The notes beneath the pieces are model-generated. The model searched no databases. It was not told the origin of the DNA and worked only from the letters and a program-made list of their open reading frames with translations. Shown piece after piece: positions 15,521 through 24,329 of a stretch of 42,493 nucleotides of DNA (position 1 is the stretch's first letter; each line of letters starts with the position of its first letter). The DNA lies in NCBI GenBank assembly GCA_947626915.1, contig CANQUA010000022.1, positions 1 through 42,493 of the forward strand, read 5' to 3'. The stretch comes from an uncultured Lachnospiraceae bacterium. Its GTDB lineage: Bacteria; Bacillota; Clostridia; Lachnospirales; Lachnospiraceae. The translations under genes were made by a program, and so were the position numbers.

Positions 15521-15654
15521 GGAATCCGGAAAAACATGCAGGGAGCCGGAGCGGCGCCTGCGAGGCGGTGCGGCTGTTGGGAGCACAGGAATCCGGAGAA
15601 ACATACAGGGAGCCGGAGCGGCGCCTGTGGTGCGGTGCGGCTGTTGGGGGACAG
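15521..15654 (+). repeat. Two tandem 67-base repeats in the lacI leader
   Basis: Copy 1 15521-15587 and copy 2 15588-15654. Both begin GGAATCCGGA(A/G)AAACAT and contain GGGAGCCGGAGCGGCGCCTG and GGTGCGGCTGTTGGG. They differ at roughly seven positions. An open frame passes through them into the regulator gene but lacks a ribosome site. Confidence 0.85.
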
Positions 15655-15684
15655 CGGCGAAGGCTGGAATTTGGGGGAAGGAAA

Positions 15685-16716
15685 ATGGAGAATAAAACGA
15701 TCACGATTTACGATATTGCGAAGGAAGCGGGCGTTTCCGCCGCCACGGTTTCCCGGGTGCTGACCAACAGCGCCAACGTTCGCCCGGAGAAAAAGGAAAG
15801 GATCCAGTATCTGATCAACAAATATAATTTCAAGCCCAACGCCATGGCCAGGAGCCTGACGGATACCCGGAGCCATGTGATCGGCATCATTGCCGCCGAC
15901 GTCCGGAACTCCTATTACGCGAAAGTATTTGTGGCCTGCGAACTGGCGGCCAGGGAGCGGGGGTATACGGTCCTGCTTTGCAATTCTCTGGGGGAGACGG
16001 AGCAGGAGCTGACCCAGCTGGAGATGCTTTACGAACAGAGGGTGGGGGCGATCATTCAGCTGGGAGGCCGCGCGGACGACCTGGTCAGCGATGTGGGATA
16101 CGTGGAAATGGTCAACCAGATGACCAACAATATTCCCCTGGTGGTGACGGGCAAACTGGACGGCGCGACGTGCTACCAGGTGCAGATCGACGCCATGAAA
16201 GCCATGGACCTGCTGATGGAGCACCTCGTCGGCCTGGGACACAGGCAGATCGCCCTGGTAGGGGGCAGGCTGGACGTTCTGGCTACCTTTGAGAAGGTGC
16301 AGAGGTACCGGCAGATTCTGAAAAATTATCAGATGGACTACACGGAAGAATACATCCGGAGCGGGGGCTACGATTTTGAAACAGGCTACAAGCGGATGAA
16401 CGAGCTGTTTGACTGCAGCCGGATGCCTACGGCGGTGATTGCCATCAATGATTACGCGGCAGCCGGGGTGATGCGCAGCGCCATGGAACACGGTTTGCGG
16501 CTCCCGGAGGATCTGTCGGTGGCCAGCTATGACAATACGGAACTGACAGAGCTGCTGAATCCTACGCTGACCAGCGTGGATTATCATTACGAAGAATTCG
16601 GGAGGAAACTGATCGATACGGCGATTGCGGCGGCGGATGGAACCGCGTCCTCCAGGATCCAGCTTATAACGCCGGATCTGGTCGTCAGGGAGAGCACGGC
16701 CGCCGTGAAGGCATGA
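15685..16716 (+). CDS. LacI-family transcriptional regulator
   Basis: 343 residues. N-terminal helix-turn-helix and hinge (about 1-60: ITIYDIAKEAGVSAATVSRV ... NFKPNAMARSL) followed by a periplasmic-binding-protein-like sugar sensor domain (IGIIAADVRNSYYAKVF, HRQIALVGGR, TAVIAINDYAAAGVM). Start ATG 15685 follows GGGGGAAGG; the open frame extends upstream through repeats to 15358 but the family N-terminus is here. It probably controls the glycan-uptake operon starting 500 bases downstream, where a perfect inverted repeat overlaps the transcription start. Confidence 0.94.
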   Translation: MENKTITIYDIAKEAGVSAATVSRVLTNSANVRPEKKERIQYLINKYNFKPNAMARSLTDTRSHVIGIIAADVRNSYYAKVFVACELAARERGYTVLLCNSLGETEQELTQLEMLYEQRVGAIIQLGGRADDLVSDVGYVEMVNQMTNNIPLVVTGKLDGATCYQVQIDAMKAMDLLMEHLVGLGHRQIALVGGRLDVLATFEKVQRYRQILKNYQMDYTEEYIRSGGYDFETGYKRMNELFDCSRMPTAVIAINDYAAAGVMRSAMEHGLRLPEDLSVASYDNTELTELLNPTLTSVDYHYEEFGRKLIDTAIAAADGTASSRIQLITPDLVVRESTAAVKA

Positions 16717-17209
16717 GGAACGGGAAGAGAGAACGGGGGCAGGGACCGCCGCGCCCGGACCGCGCCCGGCCGTAAACCGTGCGGTTCCGACGGAAACCGG
16801 CAGTCCGTACAGGCAGGAGTGTTTTTGGAACGCAGTTCCCGCGGCCTGTGCATTGGAAATAAAAAAGAAAACGGAAAGAAAATCATGAACAGAGCGCCCA
16901 GGAGTGCCGCACCCTGCGCCAGTATGGTTTCAATACGGCTTTATCGGGAGTTACCCGCAGGAGGCCGTATTTTTTGTGCATTTTTACGTACAGGCCCGCC
17001 GCGGGAGGCAGTTCGGAGGGCTGGTCTGAACATATGTTTGAAACCGATTGCCTGAAAATCGGCTCAAATTCCCCCTAAAATCCAAGAAAACGGAAAGAAA
17101 ATCCGTAATACGATAAATTATTTAAATAATACAGACAAATCCCGAGGGCATTTTTAATAAAATCAGATAAAAAAGGACAGGGTTCTTGGTGAATTCTATC
17201 TTTTTTCTA
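16717..17209 (+). other. Intergenic region: terminator, 19-base direct repeat, no gene
   Basis: About 490 bases. It contains a terminator (16933-16975), the 19-base direct repeat AGAAAACGGAAAGAAAATC at 16866-16884 and 17085-17103, a hairpin CCGATT/AATCGG near 17044-17062, and an A/T-rich stretch before the glycan-operon promoter. No convincing open frame. Confidence 0.55.
16933..16975 (+). terminator. Terminator after the lacI-type gene
   Basis: ATACGGC (16933-16939) pairs with GCCGTAT (16964-16970), with an inner GGG/CCC pair, followed by TTTTT. It lies 217 bases past the regulator stop. Confidence 0.7.
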
Positions 17210-17238
17210 TTGACAAATTAGGAAAATATAACTATTAT
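17210..17238 (+). promoter_or_regulatory. Promoter of the glycan-uptake operon
   Basis: Perfect TTGACA (17210-17215), 17 bases, TATTAT (17233-17238) in an A/T-rich context, 87 bases before the first solute-binding protein gene. Confidence 0.8.
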
Positions 17239-17251
17239 AAGTTGTATGAAA

Positions 17252-17274
17252 TGGGTTTCATATATCGAAACCCA
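17252..17274 (+). promoter_or_regulatory. Candidate LacI-type operator at the start of transcription
   Basis: TGGGTTTC (17252-17259), 7 bases, GAAACCCA (17267-17274): a perfect inverted repeat starting about 14 bases after the -10 box. The sequence also contains ATGAAA-N4-TTTCAT overlapping its left half. The position fits roadblock repression by the adjacent LacI-family protein; as RNA it also folds into a hairpin. Confidence 0.6.
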
Positions 17275-17276
17275 CA

Positions 17277-17298
17277 ATGCGCAGGGCTTCTTGCGCAT
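17277..17298 (+). promoter_or_regulatory. Second hairpin in the operon leader
   Basis: ATGCGCA (17277-17283), loop GGGCTTCT, TGCGCAT (17292-17298). A perfect 7-base stem just before the A/T-rich ribosome-site region AAGGAGG. It may stabilise the mRNA 5' end. Confidence 0.5.
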
Positions 17299-17324
17299 AT
17301 TAATTATTTTTAAGGAGGAAAAAC

Positions 17325-19451
17325 ATGAAAAAGAAAGCATTGGCACTCGCGATGAGCACGGTTATGGTTCTTTCTTTGGCGGCCTGCGGTGGCGGAGGAG
17401 GAACGAGCAGCACGACTGCCGCGACGACCGCGGCGGCACAGACTACTGCGGCGGAGCAGACGGAGGCGGCCGCGACGACGGCAGCTGCTACGGAGGCGGC
17501 GACTACGGCGGCAGCCGCGGAGACGACGGCCCCGACGGTATCGGCCGAGCCGGTGGTGATCCGTTACGGCACGCACTGGGTGAACGATCTGGATCCCAAT
17601 TTTACGGATGAAGTGACCGGCGAATATACGATGGAAGAGTCCAAGAGACAGGCCGCTCTGGTAGCGCTGCAGGCGGTTAAGGACCAGCTGAATGTAGAGA
17701 TCGAGTTTTTACAGTACCCCGTTGACGTACAGACCGACCTGATGACCAGCGTGCTGGCCGGCGATCCGATCGTTGACCTGGCGCTGCTCTGGGGGGGCGT
17801 GGAGCCCAACATTCTGTCCCAGAACGTGCTTCAGGATCTGACCCCGTATAAAGACCTGTTTGCGGGCAATGAGTGGATGCTGAAGGATCCCATGTTCGGC
17901 GGCTACTATCTGCTGAACAACGAGTTCGGCATGACCTACTTCCCGCTGATCGTGAATCTGACCATGCTGGAGAAAGTGGACGCTCTGAAGGATGAGAGCG
18001 GAAAGACCATTTATCCCATGGATCTGATCGAGGAAGGCAACTGGACCTGGTCCACATTCAAGGATTATCTGTCCAAGGTGCAGGCGTATTACGGCAACAC
18101 CACCGCGGTGGACGGCGCCAGAGTGGATACCATGCAGGCGTATGAGACCGATCACCGTTACGCGGCGCTGGCAGCGATTCATGCCAACGGCGGCGGCATT
18201 TTCGTAGACGGTCAGGTGGCGGCGGATTCCGACGAGGCCATTGAGGGCGTGGCGTTTATCAAAGAACTGATGGATGCGGAGCTTCTGGTGGACTGCGGCC
18301 TGTATGACGACGGTTATACCCCCAGGTGGACAGAGGGAGGAGATGATTTCGGCCTTGGCAACACGGTATTTACGGACTGCCCCAACTGGCTGATCAGTTA
18401 CGAGGCTTCCCGCTGCGCGGACAGAGGCGAGAACATCGGTATCATTCCGTGGCCGAGGCCCGACGATGCGGCGGCGGATGCTCCTACCTATATGCAGAGC
18501 AACAACGGCGGCAACAGCGTTGCGATCCTGAAGGGCGTCAGCGAAGAGAAGACCAAACTGGCGATCCAGTCCTACATCATTTACTGGAATACATATTATC
18601 AGGCGCTGGGCGGCGTAGAGAACGCTCTGGATTATCCGTCCGCTATGGCGGCGTCTGATCTGGCGAACTACGGCGTTGATATTTACAATGAAGAATACGG
18701 CCAGCAGCTGATCGACTGCTATGCGTTCATTCTGGACCATATGAACACCAACTACGCCCATGCGATGGGTCTGTGGGACAGCCCCAGGTGGGAAGCGATC
18801 CTCGGCAAGTCCCTGTACGGCCTGGAGGGCATGAGCTCCTACGACGTTGCCATCAAGGCGAACATTACCGAACTGACCAACCGGATCGACACCATTTCCG
18901 CGGCCCTGCAGAGCGGTGAGATCCATGATACGTACGCTCCGACAATCACGTCGGAAGAGGCGCTGGTGGAGGCCGGCACGGATCCTGCTTCCGTAGACTG
19001 GACGCAGTACTTTACCGCAGAGGATACGGTGGACGGCGTTCTGACGGTTACGGCTGACGATATTACGGTGAGCGAGGATCTGGATCTGTCGGCTCCAGGC
19101 CAGTATGACGGCGCGGTGAAGCTCACGATCAAGGACTCCTCCGACAACAGCAGCAATTCTTCGATCAAAGTTATCGTTTATAACGGTTCCAATACTACGC
19201 CTCCTACGGTAGAACCGGCGGAAGAGCTTCCGACCGTAGCTCTGAACACCGAGACTTCCGGCATTGACTGGAGTTCGTTCCTGGCTTCCGCGACAGACGC
19301 CGACGGAATCGACGTGAAGAGCAGGGTGACGGCGGATCTGTCCACTCTGGATACCACGACTCCCGGCACCTACAGCGTGACGCTGACCGTGACGGACTAT
19401 GCGGGCAATATGGCTCAGGTAACGGTGGACGTAGCGGTTGTTTCCCAGTAA
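17325..19451 (+). CDS. Extracellular solute-binding lipoprotein with C-terminal Ig-like domains
   Basis: 708 residues. A lipoprotein signal peptide ends in LSLAAC (Cys21), followed by a Thr/Ala/Glu-rich linker to about residue 70, typical of clostridial surface lipoproteins. Residues about 75-540 are a family 1 type sugar-binding protein (YPVDVQTDLMTSVLAGDPIVDLALLWGG pattern, split for length: the motif MTSVLAGDPIVDLALL). Two beta-sandwich Ig-like modules of the DUF5011/BIg type follow at about 545-625 and 635-708, each ending in a GTYSVTLTVTDYAGN-like strand. Start ATG 17325 follows AAGGAGG. First gene of the operon, followed by a stem-loop that may raise its share of protein. The Ig tail is not usual for transporter binding proteins and may project the domain or hold a glycan. 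Confidence 0.9.
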   Translation: MKKKALALAMSTVMVLSLAACGGGGGTSSTTAATTAAAQTTAAEQTEAAATTAAATEAATTAAAAETTAPTVSAEPVVIRYGTHWVNDLDPNFTDEVTGEYTMEESKRQAALVALQAVKDQLNVEIEFLQYPVDVQTDLMTSVLAGDPIVDLALLWGGVEPNILSQNVLQDLTPYKDLFAGNEWMLKDPMFGGYYLLNNEFGMTYFPLIVNLTMLEKVDALKDESGKTIYPMDLIEEGNWTWSTFKDYLSKVQAYYGNTTAVDGARVDTMQAYETDHRYAALAAIHANGGGIFVDGQVAADSDEAIEGVAFIKELMDAELLVDCGLYDDGYTPRWTEGGDDFGLGNTVFTDCPNWLISYEASRCADRGENIGIIPWPRPDDAAADAPTYMQSNNGGNSVAILKGVSEEKTKLAIQSYIIYWNTYYQALGGVENALDYPSAMAASDLANYGVDIYNEEYGQQLIDCYAFILDHMNTNYAHAMGLWDSPRWEAILGKSLYGLEGMSSYDVAIKANITELTNRIDTISAALQSGEIHDTYAPTITSEEALVEAGTDPASVDWTQYFTAEDTVDGVLTVTADDITVSEDLDLSAPGQYDGAVKLTIKDSSDNSSNSSIKVIVYNGSNTTPPTVEPAEELPTVALNTETSGIDWSSFLASATDADGIDVKSRVTADLSTLDTTTPGTYSVTLTVTDYAGNMAQVTVDVAVVSQ

Positions 19452-19464
19452 ACAGGTCGGAACA

Positions 19465-19497
19465 GTCTCTGTGACCGGATAGAACCGAAACAGGGAC
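19465..19497 (+). terminator. Stem-loop between the first binding protein gene and the rest of the operon
   Basis: GTCTCTGT (19465-19472) pairs with ACAGGGAC (19490-19497) with one G-U pair; no T run follows directly. Such intercistronic hairpins after a binding-protein gene often act as partial terminators or mRNA stabilisers. Confidence 0.45.
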
Positions 19498-19548
19498 GGC
19501 GTCGAGCCTCCTGCCTTTTCTGTAAAAGAGCTTAAGAGAGGTAAGCCT

Positions 19549-22515
19549 ATGAAATCTGGCAAAATTAAAAAAATATTGGCCTGTTTTGCCGCAGTGATCG
19601 TGGTTGTTCTCCTGTTTGCGGCTATGAGAGACGATAAGGTTTTGCCTGGCGGCGCCGTCCCTCAGACCGGCAGCCTGGCTTATGAGGAGAATTATCAGCA
19701 GTATCTGACAGAGCATGGCTATGAAGAAAGTTATCAGCAGTACCTGATGGACCATAACTACGAGGGGACGCTGGCCGCGGATACCGTGGAAGTGGACCTC
19801 TCCGGTTATCAGGGTTCGGAGGATCTGCAGGCATACGAAGGGGAAGAGGGCATTGTGACAGAGGATGTGGGAACCATCAGCTGGAGTTTTCCGGTAAAGG
19901 AGAGCGGTTTCTATAACCTGGAGCTGGGATATATCACATTGCCCGGCACCACCTCCGCGATGCAGCGGAAGATCTATATTGACGGCGAGATCCCCTATGA
20001 GGCCCTTTCCCAGGTGACGATCAACCGGTACTGGGCCGACGAGGCGATCAAGGTTAAGAACGACAATGAGATCCGTCCGGAGAGTTATGAAGTTTTTACG
20101 GAAGTAAAATGGTTTGTGGAGGATTATCAGAGAAGGAATAACGAGCCGCTTGTGTTCTACCTGGACGCGGGTACGCACACGATCAGCTTCGAGGCGATCA
20201 AGGAGCCGATGGAGTACACTTCTCTGGTCTTCCGCGCCTGTGATCCGGTCCCGCATTACAGCGACGCGATCGCGTCGCTGCGCAGCCAGTACCAGGTTTA
20301 CGGCGGCGCTGCGGTGATCGGCCAGGCGGAACGGCGGGAGGGTGCTACGTCGGATATCATCAAGAGCGCTTCTTCCATTAATATTCAGAAGAATTATTCC
20401 GACAGCCTGCTGGAACCCTATCATCCCTACCATATCGTGTATAATACCATCGGCGCGGAGAACTGGTCCCTGCCGGGGGATTCCATCACCTGGGATGTAG
20501 AGGTTCCGGAGGAGGGGCTGTATGAGCTGACCTTCAAGGGCCGGCAGAATGTAAACCGGGGCGTTACCAGCTACCGCCGGCTCTATGTGAACGGTACGGT
20601 GCCCTATCAGGAAATGATGGCGGTGGGCTTCGGCTACCAGACGAAGATGAACCACTATACCGTGGCGGACGCGGAAGGCAGTCCGTACCTCTTCCATCTG
20701 AACGCCGGCCATAACACCATCACCCTGGAGAATGTCATGGGCCCCATGGGCAGCATCATCACCCGTGTGGAAGAGAGCCTGAGCGTGCTGAACAGTACCT
20801 ATCTGAACGTGATCCAGCTGACCGGGCAGGCGCCCAGCCGGTTCATTGACTACGAGATCGTGAGAAACATGCCGGATTTCCCGGACAGCATGGCGGAGCA
20901 GGCCCAGGTCCTGAACGGTCTGGTGGATGAGATCGTGGCCATCACCGGTGAAAAAGGCGAGAATACCACGCTGCTGGAAAAGATGGCGGTGCAGGCCGCG
21001 AGACTGGCGGAGGATCCGGAGGGCGTGACCGAGGAGCTGAACCAGCTGAAGAACAACATTTCCGCGCTGGGAACCTGGCTGGTGAACGTGGCGGATATGC
21101 CCCTGGAGCTGGATTACCTGGTGCTTTCGCCGGAAGGGGCGGAGCTGCCCAGGGTGCAGCAGAATTTCTTCGCCGGCCTCTGGAACGGAACGGTCCGTTT
21201 CTTCTCCACGTTCTTTGTGAAAGACAGTCAGATCTCTGAGAACGTAGAGGACGGGGACAACGCCATTAAGGTGTGGCTGGCTTCCTTCGGAAGAGAGCAG
21301 GCCCAGATGATCCAGAACATGATCGACGAGGAATTTACGCCGAATACGGATATTTCCGTGAACCTGCAGCTGATCCCTGTGGACGTGGTGCTGAGAGCCG
21401 CCCTGGCCGGCAACGGTCCCGACGTGGTCATCGGCCTGTGGCAGGGGACGATGCAGGATTTCGCCATGAGGCACGCGATCCTGGATCTTTCGAAGCTGGA
21501 GGGCTTCGACGAGGTTACGGAGCGTTTCTATGACAGTACTATCGAATCGGCCAGTTTCCAGGGAGGCGTTTACGGCATCCCGGAGCAGACCTCCTTCATG
21601 ATGATGTTCACGAGAGACGATATCCTGTCGGAGCTGGGACTGGAGCCGCCCAAAACCTGGACGGAATTCCTGGAGATGATCCCCCAGCTGCAGAAGAACA
21701 ATTACAACGCCTACATCCCCAATGTGCAGCAGACGGAGAACTCCCTGATCGGGACCTCCATCGACTATAACATGCACCTGTATCAGTCTCTGGTGCTCCA
21801 GAACGGCGGAGAAGTCTATCTGGGCGAAGGAAACGATTACGGGATCGAAAGCGGCCTTGCTTCCGACCAGGCCATGGAAGCGTTCAAGGACTACACGGAT
21901 TTCTTTACCAGCTACGGCCTGGATGTGCAGCTGGATTTCGCCAACCGTTTCCGTACCGGCGAGGTGCCGGTGGGGATCATCAACTATACCATGTTCAACG
22001 CGCTGGAGATCTTCGCGCCGGAGATCAAGGGCCTGTGGAGCTTCCACCCCCTGCCCGGCGTGGAGAAAGCGGACGGAACCGTCGACAATACCTTCGTGGT
22101 GGATACGGTGCAGTCGGTGATCATGGCGGCCACGGATCATGTGGACGCGTCCTGGGAATTCCTGAAATGGTGGACCGGCACGGACACTCAGCTGGATTTC
22201 GCCAACGCACTGGAGGCCCTGATGGGCACCAGCGCCAGGTATTCCGCCGCGGATCCGGAAGTGCTGAAGCAGCTGCCGTGGAGCAATTCGGAGCTTCAGA
22301 GCCTCCTGGGCCAGTTTGAGCATACCACGGGCCTGCCTGCGGTACCCGGCAATTACATGACGACCCGTATGGTACAGTATGCGTTTAACGACGTGGTATC
22401 GGATCACGCCAATCCCAGAGAGACGTTGTATCTGAATATCAAGGATATCAACGAAGAGCTTGACAGAAAGCGGGAAGAGCTGCATCTGTCCAGGCTGGAC
22501 GGAAAGGAGGACTAA
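19549..22515 (+). CDS. Large membrane-anchored solute-binding protein with carbohydrate-binding-like domains
   Basis: 988 residues, about twice the usual binding-protein length. An N-terminal transmembrane anchor (residues 9-26) lacks a lipobox at its end, so the protein is tethered rather than lipidated. A short duplicated motif (YEENYQQYL / YEESYQQYL) follows. Two related beta-sandwich modules, at about 85-235 and 285-415, each have a pattern of 'W.F.V...G.Y.L' then 'YIDGEIPYE' / 'YVNGTVPYQ' and 'LDAGTHTI' / 'LNAGHNTI', like carbohydrate-binding modules. A helical segment spans about 440-540. Residues 570-985 form a family 1 solute-binding domain (ALAGNGPDVVIGLWQG; TFVVDTVQSVIMAA). Ribosome site GAGAGG. 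It is followed by two permease genes and probably feeds them. Confidence 0.85.
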   Translation: MKSGKIKKILACFAAVIVVVLLFAAMRDDKVLPGGAVPQTGSLAYEENYQQYLTEHGYEESYQQYLMDHNYEGTLAADTVEVDLSGYQGSEDLQAYEGEEGIVTEDVGTISWSFPVKESGFYNLELGYITLPGTTSAMQRKIYIDGEIPYEALSQVTINRYWADEAIKVKNDNEIRPESYEVFTEVKWFVEDYQRRNNEPLVFYLDAGTHTISFEAIKEPMEYTSLVFRACDPVPHYSDAIASLRSQYQVYGGAAVIGQAERREGATSDIIKSASSINIQKNYSDSLLEPYHPYHIVYNTIGAENWSLPGDSITWDVEVPEEGLYELTFKGRQNVNRGVTSYRRLYVNGTVPYQEMMAVGFGYQTKMNHYTVADAEGSPYLFHLNAGHNTITLENVMGPMGSIITRVEESLSVLNSTYLNVIQLTGQAPSRFIDYEIVRNMPDFPDSMAEQAQVLNGLVDEIVAITGEKGENTTLLEKMAVQAARLAEDPEGVTEELNQLKNNISALGTWLVNVADMPLELDYLVLSPEGAELPRVQQNFFAGLWNGTVRFFSTFFVKDSQISENVEDGDNAIKVWLASFGREQAQMIQNMIDEEFTPNTDISVNLQLIPVDVVLRAALAGNGPDVVIGLWQGTMQDFAMRHAILDLSKLEGFDEVTERFYDSTIESASFQGGVYGIPEQTSFMMMFTRDDILSELGLEPPKTWTEFLEMIPQLQKNNYNAYIPNVQQTENSLIGTSIDYNMHLYQSLVLQNGGEVYLGEGNDYGIESGLASDQAMEAFKDYTDFFTSYGLDVQLDFANRFRTGEVPVGIINYTMFNALEIFAPEIKGLWSFHPLPGVEKADGTVDNTFVVDTVQSVIMAATDHVDASWEFLKWWTGTDTQLDFANALEALMGTSARYSAADPEVLKQLPWSNSELQSLLGQFEHTTGLPAVPGNYMTTRMVQYAFNDVVSDHANPRETLYLNIKDINEELDRKREELHLSRLDGKED

Positions 22516-22516
22516 G

Positions 22517-23419
22517 ATGGCGGGCAAAAAGGAATCTTTTGCAAAGATCTGGAAAAAACACAAAAATAAATATCTGATGATCGCTCCTTTCGGCATCATC
22601 TTCATTGTGTTCACGTTCCTGCCGGTATTAGTGGCCATATTCTTAAGCTTCACCAGCTTCAATATGGTGGAGATGCCGGAATTTGTCGGGCTTGAAAATT
22701 ATATCAAGCTGATTGTGTACGATCCGATTTTCCTGACTGCGGTCAAGAACACCCTGTTTTTCGCGATCATCACCGGCCCTCTCAGTTATATGATGTGCTT
22801 TCTGTTTGCCTGGATGGTCAACGACCTGCCCAGGATCCCCAGAGCCATTATGACCCTGGTGTTCTACGCGCCATCCATTTCCGGCAACGCGTACCTGGTG
22901 TGGAAGCTTCTGCTTTCCTCCGACTCCTACGGCTGGGTGAACGCGTGGCTTTTGAAACTGGGCGTGATCCGGGAGGCCGTAACCTGGCTGGTGACCAAGG
23001 AATACATCATGCCGATCCTGATCATCGTGCAGCTGTGGCTGAGCCTGGGCGTCAGCTTCCTGACCTTTATCGCCGGTTTCCAGAACCTGGATAAGTCCCT
23101 TCTGGAGGCGGGCAGCGTGGAGGGCGTCAAGAACCGCTGGCAGGAGCTCTGGTACATCATTCTGCCGTCCATGAAGCCGCAGCTGATGTTCGGCGCGGTG
23201 ATGCAGATCACCAGCTCCCTGTCCGTGTCCCAGCTGTCCATCGACCTGGTGGGCTTTCCGTCCGTCAGCTATGCCGGCCATACGATCCTGACGCATCTGC
23301 ATGACTTCGGCAACGTGCGTTACGAGCTGGGGTACGCCTGTACCATTGCGGTGATCCTGTTCCTCATTATGCTCTTCTGCAATATTCTTGTGCAGAAGCT
23401 GCTGCGCAAGCTGGGCTAA
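22517..23419 (+). CDS. Sugar ABC transporter permease (MalF/UgpA type)
   Basis: 300 residues with about six membrane helices, first at residues 18-40 (YLMIAPFGIIFIVFTFLPVL). The EAA loop that contacts the ATPase is seen as EAGSVEGVKNRWQELW-YIILPSMKP near residues 195-220. It carries glycan fragments inward with the MalG-type partner encoded next. ATG 22517 follows GGAAAGGAGG and lies two bases after the stop of the binding protein gene; an in-frame upstream ATG inside that gene is ignored. No ATPase gene is in the locus, so a shared MsmX/UgpC-type ATPase encoded elsewhere is expected. Confidence 0.92.
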   Translation: MAGKKESFAKIWKKHKNKYLMIAPFGIIFIVFTFLPVLVAIFLSFTSFNMVEMPEFVGLENYIKLIVYDPIFLTAVKNTLFFAIITGPLSYMMCFLFAWMVNDLPRIPRAIMTLVFYAPSISGNAYLVWKLLLSSDSYGWVNAWLLKLGVIREAVTWLVTKEYIMPILIIVQLWLSLGVSFLTFIAGFQNLDKSLLEAGSVEGVKNRWQELWYIILPSMKPQLMFGAVMQITSSLSVSQLSIDLVGFPSVSYAGHTILTHLHDFGNVRYELGYACTIAVILFLIMLFCNILVQKLLRKLG

Positions 23420-23431
23420 GGAGGCGTGGAT

Positions 23432-24319
23432 ATGAAGGTAATCGCATTTATCAAAAACTGGTACTACCGCAGAAAATTCAAACGCCGCAACCGCAGCATC
23501 GGCGGCGACCTGATCCTGATCCTGGTGCTGGGCTTTTTCGGGATCTTCAGCCTGTTCCCGCTTCTGTATACCCTGACCAGCGCGTTTAAACCGTTTTCAG
23601 AGATTTTTATGTATCCGCCCAAGCTGACGGTGGAGAATCCGACTCTGAACAATTTCTTCGACCTGGCGACGATCATCGAGGATTTCACCGTACCGTTTTC
23701 CCGGTACGTATTCAATACCCTGGTGATTACGGGCGTGGGAACCTTCGGCACGGTGATGCTGGGTTCCATGGCGGCCTACCCGCTGGCGAAATATGAGTTT
23801 CCGGGTTCCAAGCTGATGAGCAATATCATCGTTTACGCCCTGATGTTCAGCACCTCGGTGACGGCCATCCCCAACTACCTGATCATGAGCGCGCTGGGCA
23901 TCATCGATACCTACTGGGCCGTGATCCTGCCGGCCGTAGGAGGAACGCTGGGACTGTACCTGATGAAGAACTTCATGGTGCAGGTGCCCGACGATATGCT
24001 GGAGGCGGCCAAGATCGACGGCTGCTCGGAATGGGGGATCTTTTTCAAGGTGGTCATGCCGCTGTGCAGACCGGCCTGGATCACCCTGGTGATTCTGTCC
24101 TTCCAGCAGATGTGGGGAACCACCGGCGGCGTGTTCATTTACTCGGAAGAGCTGAAGCCTTTGAGCTACGTGCTTTCCCAGCTGGTAAGCGGGGGCATCT
24201 CCCGTACCGGCGTGGCTTCGGCCGTATCACTGCTCATGTTGATCGTACCGATCGGCGTATTCGTGTTCTCGCAGAGCAACGTCATCGAGACCATGGCTAC
24301 GTCCGGTATCAAGGGATGA
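23432..24319 (+). CDS. Sugar ABC transporter permease (MalG/UgpE type)
   Basis: 295 residues, six predicted membrane helices, with the MalG-type opening (LILVLGFFGIFSLFPLLYTL) and the EAA loop EAAKIDGCSEWGIFFKVVMP near residues 190-210. ATG 23432 is chosen because AAGGAGG (23418-23424) is seven bases upstream; a GTG at 23426 is in frame but too close. Partner of the permease before it. Note the basic N terminus (RRKFKRRNR). Confidence 0.92.
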   Translation: MKVIAFIKNWYYRRKFKRRNRSIGGDLILILVLGFFGIFSLFPLLYTLTSAFKPFSEIFMYPPKLTVENPTLNNFFDLATIIEDFTVPFSRYVFNTLVITGVGTFGTVMLGSMAAYPLAKYEFPGSKLMSNIIVYALMFSTSVTAIPNYLIMSALGIIDTYWAVILPAVGGTLGLYLMKNFMVQVPDDMLEAAKIDGCSEWGIFFKVVMPLCRPAWITLVILSFQQMWGTTGGVFIYSEELKPLSYVLSQLVSGGISRTGVASAVSLLMLIVPIGVFVFSQSNVIETMATSGIKG

Positions 24320-24329
24320 GGGGCGCGCT

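Noticed and set aside
15358-15684. N-terminal extension of the LacI-type protein
   Set aside because: The extra 109 codons read through the 67-base repeats, have no homology I recognise and no ribosome site; the helix-turn-helix starts right after ATG 15685.
19204-22662. 1152-codon open frame on the minus strand
   Set aside because: It lies antisense to the large binding-protein gene, has a His/Arg/Gln/Leu-rich composition typical of the reverse of GC-rich coding DNA, and has no ribosome site or known motif.
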